Positions 6,266 through 10,374 of a stretch of DNA of 10,374 bases are shown piece by piece. The notes beneath the pieces are model-generated. The model did not search any database and had not been told where the DNA came from. It worked only from the letters and a program-made list of their open reading frames with translations. Origin of the DNA: Bacteroidales bacterium UBA1219 (GTDB lineage: Bacteria > Bacteroidota > Bacteroidia > Bacteroidales > P3). Location: the NCBI GenBank assembly GCA_002309295.1, contig DBXF01000026.1, forward strand, positions 2,077 to 12,450, in the 5' to 3' direction. Position numbers and translations under genes: made by a program. Numbering within the stretch: the first letter of the stretch is position 1; each line of letters begins with the position of its first letter.

Positions 6266-6374
6266 GATGGAGATCTGGACAATTTCCTAAGTATTACACG
6301 AGAAGGCAGAAATGCTCACGGATTTATCCGTGGGCTTTCTCGTTTGTAATACAGGCCCGTCCAGAGCCTCCATC
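6266..6374 (+). ncRNA. Candidate structured leader RNA (long stacked hairpin)
   Basis: In the 310-bp spacer 6134-6443 a 109-nt segment folds by eye into one long hairpin made of successive helices: GATGGAG 6266-6272 with CTCCATC 6368-6374; TCTGGAC 6274-6280 with GTCCAGA 6359-6365; GTATTACA 6291-6298 with TGTAATAC 6345-6352; CGAGAAG 6299-6305 with TTTCTCG 6336-6342 (one G-U); and GCTCACGGA 6314-6322 with TCCGTGGGC 6327-6335 (one G-U) closed by TTTA. That is 38 pairs, with internal loops 6281-6290/6353-6358 and an 8-base one-sided bulge 6306-6313. It lies between a promoter box and the helicase start, so it could be a cis-regulatory leader, or a separate small RNA ending at the T-run 6395-6404. 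A small palindromic mobile element is an alternative. I recognise no known RNA family. Reverse transcriptase and CRISPR repeats are absent, so there is no support for a retron or crRNA. Confidence 0.5.
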
Positions 6375-6394
6375 CAGACAGTAAGTTTCACGGA

Positions 6395-6444
6395 TTTTTT
6401 TTTTGTGATGCTCGGAAAGGCGAAGCGCCTAAGCCAAAGCATCA
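6395..6444 (+). promoter_or_regulatory. T10 tract and hairpin reaching the helicase start codon
   Basis: A run of ten T (6395-6404) is followed at once by a hairpin: TGATGCT 6406-6412 with AGCATCA 6438-6444, and inside it AGGCG 6418-6422 with CGCCT 6426-6430 around an AAG triloop. The last paired base is the A of the helicase ATG, so the fold could mask the start. The T-run is preceded by CACGGA (6389-6394), a second copy of the 5' arm of the apical hairpin at 6317-6322. TCCGTG at 6327-6332 can pair with either copy, and pairing with the later one would give a terminator-like stem ending in U10. Regulation is inferred, not shown. Confidence 0.4.
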
Positions 6445-9400
6445 TGAGCACCAAATTCTTCAACAACCAAAAGCAGACTCTTTACGACAAATTCCGCGGT
6501 ATTGCCGAAGGAATGGTCAATTTCGATATTTTCCACGCTGTGGTGGGGTATTTTCGCTCGTCGGGATATTTCAAACTGCGGCAACAGCTGGAATCAACAC
6601 AGGAGATTAAAATATTGGTGGGTATCAATATCGACAACTTTTTCCGTAAGTCGCAGGCGGCAGGGAAAATGTTTTTCGAAGACCGCGAAGCCACTTTGGA
6701 ACAGTACTGCGAATCTTTCCTGAACGATGTGCAACATTCGGAATACAGCAGCGAAGTGGATGAAAGTATCCTACAGCTTTGCAACGACATAGCCAGCGGC
6801 AGGCTTGAAATGCGTATCCACCCCACCAAAGACCTTCACGCAAAGTTCTATCTCTGTCTGCCACAAAACCACTCCGAGAACAGCGACGGCTGGGTTATTA
6901 TGGGTTCGTCGAATATCAGCCAGCAAGGGCTTGGACTTACCGAACCACCTCGCTACGAGCTTAACGTGGCTATGAAAGACTACGACGACGTGCATTTCTG
7001 CGAGGAGGAATTTCAAAGTCTCTGGGCTGAAGGTATTCCCATCACCATGACCGATGTGGACCGCATGATTGGCCGCACCCATCTGGCACCCGAAAGCGAA
7101 CAGCCCACGCCCTACATGCTTTATATGCGTATGCTTATCGACCATTTCGGCAATCAGGTGGAGGACGATTTTGTGCCTGTGTTGCCCGACGGCTACGACG
7201 ACCTGACGTATCAGCGCGACGCCGTGGTGCAGGGCTACGACATTATGATGCGGCATGGCGGCTGTTTTATAGCCGATGTGGTGGGCTTGGGCAAAACCGT
7301 GGTGGCTGCCATGATTGCACAACGCTTCATAGCACAAAACGGCGACAGCACCCGCATCCTTGTGGTTTTTCCGCCGGCAGTGCGTAACAACTGGGTGGAG
7401 ACTTTCGAGGATTTCCACATCAAAAACAAGTACAGCCGTTTTGTGAGCAACGGCAGTTTGGACAAAGTAATCGACGGCGACGACTATGACACCCCACCGT
7501 ATTACGACCTTATCATTGTCGATGAGGCCCACAATTTCCGACACGACACCACCGGCAACTACGACCTGCTGCAGCGCATCACTAAATCGGAACGTGCCAA
7601 CAAAGGCCATGTAAAAGGGGGGAAACGTGTGCTTTTGCTTTCCGCCACACCGCTCAACAACACACCCGAAGATATCAAAAACCAGCTCTTATTGTTTCAG
7701 GACACCGCCCGCTGCACCATCGACGGCATAAGCAATATTGCCGACACTTTCGCTCCGTGGATAAGAGAGTTCAAAAGCCTTATGTCGCAACGCCGCATAC
7801 TCACCCCCGAAACACTTTCATCGCGGATAGACACTATCAACCAAGAGATGCGGCATGTGGTGCTCGAAAAGGTGATGGTGCGGCGCACACGCAGCAACAT
7901 CCAGCACGAGCCACGTTATAGCGGCGAGATACATTTTCCAGAACTGCTCGACCCCGAGGACCGCACCTACCAGATGTCGCCCGAAGAATTGTTGCTCTTT
8001 GTTGAGACTTACAAGAAATTGGTGGACACGCCCACTTCCAATCTAAAAGACGACCAACCCGACGTGTTCGATGGCAGCGGTTTGCGGTACGCTCGTTATC
8101 GTGCGGTGGAGTATTGCCCCAAGTACAAGGACCGTACCGGACAGCAAGCCAAGCAGATAGCCGAATCGCTGGCCGGAATATACCGCACTCACATGGTGAA
8201 ACGCTTGGAAAGCAGTTTCTTTGCCTTCAAACGCTCGTTGCACACCCTGCTCGATGCCACCAAGGGCATGATTAAGATGTTCGACGAGGATAAGGTGATT
8301 ATCGCTCCGGAGCTTAATGTGAAAAAACTGCAGTCCGACGGCGTGGAATTGGACGAGATTATCGAACTGGCCATCGGCAAAGGCTACGACCAAGAGAAGA
8401 TTGTCTTTAGTTCCGCTGATTTTTTGCCCGACTTTCTGCCGATGCTCCAGTACGATGCCGATTTGCTCGAAAAGCTGTGCAAACGCTGGGATGCCGTGGA
8501 TGACGACCCAAAGCTGGACCTTTTTGCAAGTATGCTAACGGGCGAACTTTTCGATACAGAGAAGAACATTAACCAAAAGTTAGTGGTGTTCAGCGAAAGC
8601 GTAGATACAGTGAACTACCTCGAAGAGAGGCTGAAAGAGCGTCTCGGTCGCAACGATATACTTGCCGTATGCGCCACCAACCGCAACCGACTGCGCGAAA
8701 CCATCCGTGCTAATTTCGATGCCAACTACAAGAAAGAGCAATGCGACGACTATAACATTATCATAACCAGTGATGTGCTGGCCGAGGGTGTGAACCTGCA
8801 CAGAGCCAACATCATCGTAAACTACGACTCGCCGTGGAACGCCACCCGACTGATGCAGCGCATTGGCCGTGTAAACCGTATCGGCTCCACAGCACCGGCC
8901 ATTTACAACTATATGTTTTACCCATCCGACCCAGGCGACGCCATCATCAGCCTGAAGAAAAACTCGCTGATTAAGTTGCAGAGTTTCCATTCCGCCCTTG
9001 GCGAGGACACCAAGATTTATTCGCACGACGAGATTGTGCGCGAGTTCCGTCTGTTCAAGACCGATGTGCGCGACGATACCGACCGCTCGCTGGAACTTAT
9101 GCGAAAGGTGATAGAGTTGCACGAACAGGATTTGGCCCTTTACCGCCGTATCAAGCAACTGCCGCAGAAAAGCCGTTGCGCAAGGGATTTCGCAGCTGTG
9201 AACGAAGGAGTTTCTAATGCAGTGGATGCCAGTGTGTTGTCGCAGACGGTCATCTACCTGTCGTCGCCCACCAAAAAAGCTTTCTACCTTTCGGGCGAAA
9301 GGACCAGGGAGATTTCGTTTTTGGACGCCGCCGACCTTATGTATGCCGAGCCCGATGAAAAATCCGTGCCTTTCGGCGAAAGCGAACAGCAACACTACCA

Positions 9401-9809
9401 GCATGTACGCAATGCCATTGCGCACTATCTCGCCGACCAGCAGAAAGAACATCGAGAGGAACAGCCCAAGATTGGAGGGCGCGACAACGACGCCAAAAAA
9501 GCCGCCGCTTTTCTGCGTGAGATACGCCCCTCGCTGCCCGACGATGCCGCACGCCATACCGTGGACCGTCTGAAACAGCTTGTGGGATTCGGCACCTACA
9601 ACCAATTGGCCGACAGTCTCAACCGTTTGGCACGCAACCAAAAAAAGACTCCCGTGCCGGTGATAAAACTGGTGGAGATGCTCGAAGAACTTGACGAACG
9701 CTACGGACAGACCATTTCCCCCAACGACAACGCACAGGAGATTGTCGTCGATGCCGATGTTATCTTGTCCGAAACATTTATAAGTCAAACTCAATCCATT
9801 TACCTCTGA
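6444..9809 (+). CDS. PLD-domain SNF2-type helicase, defence/restriction-like
   Basis: 1121 residues from ATG 6444, chosen because MSTKFFNNQ is the usual start of this family; the frame stays open upstream to 6312 but that part is leader sequence. Residues about 1-190 are a phospholipase-D-like domain: YFRSSGYFKLR (36-46), HAKFYL (132-137), then GSSN (154-157), an HxK...GSxN nuclease-type signature. The helicase core has YQRDAV (256-261), Walker A GLGKT (281-285), DEAH (360-363), SATPLNN (400-406), RRTR (480-483), SDVLAEGVNL (776-785) and QRIGRVNR (805-812). The roughly 300-residue stretch between motif III and the second lobe and the C-terminal 300 residues are not recognised; a charged linker lies near 997-1022. 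It probably translocates on DNA using ATP, with the PLD domain as possible nuclease. A large putative restriction-methylation gene starts 59 bp downstream. Exact defence system unassigned; DISARM- or BREX-associated helicases are distant comparisons only. Confidence 0.9.
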   Translation: MSTKFFNNQKQTLYDKFRGIAEGMVNFDIFHAVVGYFRSSGYFKLRQQLESTQEIKILVGINIDNFFRKSQAAGKMFFEDREATLEQYCESFLNDVQHSEYSSEVDESILQLCNDIASGRLEMRIHPTKDLHAKFYLCLPQNHSENSDGWVIMGSSNISQQGLGLTEPPRYELNVAMKDYDDVHFCEEEFQSLWAEGIPITMTDVDRMIGRTHLAPESEQPTPYMLYMRMLIDHFGNQVEDDFVPVLPDGYDDLTYQRDAVVQGYDIMMRHGGCFIADVVGLGKTVVAAMIAQRFIAQNGDSTRILVVFPPAVRNNWVETFEDFHIKNKYSRFVSNGSLDKVIDGDDYDTPPYYDLIIVDEAHNFRHDTTGNYDLLQRITKSERANKGHVKGGKRVLLLSATPLNNTPEDIKNQLLLFQDTARCTIDGISNIADTFAPWIREFKSLMSQRRILTPETLSSRIDTINQEMRHVVLEKVMVRRTRSNIQHEPRYSGEIHFPELLDPEDRTYQMSPEELLLFVETYKKLVDTPTSNLKDDQPDVFDGSGLRYARYRAVEYCPKYKDRTGQQAKQIAESLAGIYRTHMVKRLESSFFAFKRSLHTLLDATKGMIKMFDEDKVIIAPELNVKKLQSDGVELDEIIELAIGKGYDQEKIVFSSADFLPDFLPMLQYDADLLEKLCKRWDAVDDDPKLDLFASMLTGELFDTEKNINQKLVVFSESVDTVNYLEERLKERLGRNDILAVCATNRNRLRETIRANFDANYKKEQCDDYNIIITSDVLAEGVNLHRANIIVNYDSPWNATRLMQRIGRVNRIGSTAPAIYNYMFYPSDPGDAIISLKKNSLIKLQSFHSALGEDTKIYSHDEIVREFRLFKTDVRDDTDRSLELMRKVIELHEQDLALYRRIKQLPQKSRCARDFAAVNEGVSNAVDASVLSQTVIYLSSPTKKAFYLSGERTREISFLDAADLMYAEPDEKSVPFGESEQQHYQHVRNAIAHYLADQQKEHREEQPKIGGRDNDAKKAAAFLREIRPSLPDDAARHTVDRLKQLVGFGTYNQLADSLNRLARNQKKTPVPVIKLVEMLEELDERYGQTISPNDNAQEIVVDADVILSETFISQTQSIYL

Positions 9810-9851
9810 GAGGTGAAACCTCAAAAAACGGAATGCGTGCCGGAGGTACGC
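9810..9851 (+). promoter_or_regulatory. Two hairpins in the helicase-restriction gene spacer
   Basis: Right after the helicase stop, GAGGT (9810-9814) pairs with ACCTC (9818-9822) around GAA; the same GAGGT can instead pair with ACCTC 9802-9806 inside the helicase end. The second hairpin is GCGTGCC 9835-9841 with GGTACGC 9845-9851 (one G-U) and a GGA triloop. GGAGGT at 9842-9847 looks like a strong ribosome site but is inside this hairpin and 21 bases from the ATG at 9869, so its use is doubtful; it could also pair with ACCTC 9818-9822. No T-run follows, so read-through into the next gene is likely. Confidence 0.4.
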
Positions 9852-9868
9852 GAAAAAAATAAAATATC

Positions 9869-10374
9869 ATGAACACCGAAAACTTACGACAACTGTTCCA
9901 GTCGGAATTCGACTACAAGCAATACACCAACGAAATAGTGCACAACCTGTTTGGGTGCAACGATGTGGCCATAAAGCCCGAGCTGCTCGACACTTCCGCC
10001 GAAGGCGACCGCAGCCATTACATTGGCCGCATGGAAGAAACCGAAGGCCGACTGCTGGGCTTTTTCTACACCCGAGTGGCCGAAGGCAGCGACGTGCGTC
10101 GCAAGCGTGTAGGTCTGCGGAAACTCATCGCCCCGTACCTAAAATACGATGTGGATGCCGCCATAGCCGTTTTCGACGACGGCACGCACTGGCGACTGTC
10201 TTACATCTGCGATATGAAAGACGGAGCCACCGCCGCCAAGCGATTTTCCTATATCCTCGGCGATGAGAAAGGCCAATATAAGACGCCCTTGGAGCGCCTC
10301 GACAAGATTGCTTCCAGATATGGACGATTCAAACTTGAGGATTTGAAAGATGCCTTCTCTGTGGATAGCCTCAG
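9869..10374 (+). CDS. Putative Eco57I/Type IIG-like restriction protein, N-terminus (cut by window end)
   Basis: ATG 9869 opens a frame that stays open to the end of the window (168 codons). The start MNTENLRQLFQSEFDYKQY, the segment YLKYDVDAAIAVFDDGTHWRL (90-110) and AKRFSYILG (123-131) followed by QYKTPLERLDKI resemble the N-terminal, probably nuclease-like region of large single-chain restriction-methylation proteins with an Eco57I-type methylase core. The catalytic methylase motifs would be outside the window, so neither methylation nor cleavage can be confirmed. No signal peptide is seen. It follows the PLD-helicase by 59 bp on the same strand, with no promoter box between, so co-transcription is likely. 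Base composition matches the helicase, suggesting that the two arrived together. Confidence 0.7.
   Translation, partial: MNTENLRQLFQSEFDYKQYTNEIVHNLFGCNDVAIKPELLDTSAEGDRSHYIGRMEETEGRLLGFFYTRVAEGSDVRRKRVGLRKLIAPYLKYDVDAAIAVFDDGTHWRLSYICDMKDGATAAKRFSYILGDEKGQYKTPLERLDKIASRYGRFKLEDLKDAFSVDSL

Noticed and set aside
6312..6443. N-terminal extension of the helicase by 44 residues
   Set aside because: The segment overlaps the long hairpin and the T10 run, has no family resemblance, and MSTKFFNNQ at 6444 matches the usual family start.
6134..6443. Retron ncRNA, integron attC site or CRISPR-related RNA
   Set aside because: No reverse transcriptase, integrase or cas gene is in the window, the ends GATGGAG/CTCCATC lack the attC core AAC/GTT boxes, and there are no regularly spaced repeats.
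8580..9824. A 414-codon open frame on the - strand opposite the helicase end
   Set aside because: It is antisense to clear helicase motifs and has no recognisable domain; long antisense frames are expected from GC-rich codon bias.

Overview
The window looks like chromosomal DNA from a member of the Bacteroidales (Bacteroidota). The coding regions are rich in GCC, GGC and GAC codons, the spacers are AT-rich, classical Shine-Dalgarno sites are mostly missing, and three spacers carry the -7 promoter box typical of this phylum (TAnnTTTG: TATATTTG at 4443, TATCTTTG at 5218 and 6162). All confident genes lie on the + strand. Genus cannot be fixed by eye.

Left part (1-4350), metabolism: the last 53 codons of a flavodoxin, then a thiamin thiazole/pyrimidine block thiG - thiC - thiH. 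ThiG forms the thiazole ring, ThiC forms HMP-P from AIR, and ThiH cleaves tyrosine to give the dehydroglycine used by ThiG. thiS, thiE, thiF and thiD are not in the window, and I see no THI-box (TPP riboswitch) in any of the spacers. The thiC-thiH spacer holds two identical 41-bp copies of a hairpin-forming repeat.

Middle (4351-5168): five tandem TAATTAG heptamers, a promoter, and a cytidylate-kinase-like P-loop protein.

Right part (5169-10374), a probable defence region: a RhuM-type protein with a C-terminal phospholipase-D-like domain, visibly more AT-rich than its neighbours; a 310-bp spacer with a promoter, a long and very regular hairpin of about 109 nt, a run of ten T and a second hairpin that reaches the next start codon; a 1121-residue PLD + SNF2-type helicase; and the start of a gene resembling the N-terminus of large Eco57I/Type IIG-like restriction-methylation proteins, cut by the window end. 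Helicase and last gene are 59 bp apart and look like one operon, likely an anti-phage or restriction-like module. The RhuM-PLD gene may belong to it or be an independent passenger.

The least explained elements are the structured leader before the helicase and the paired hairpin repeats inside the thiamin block.
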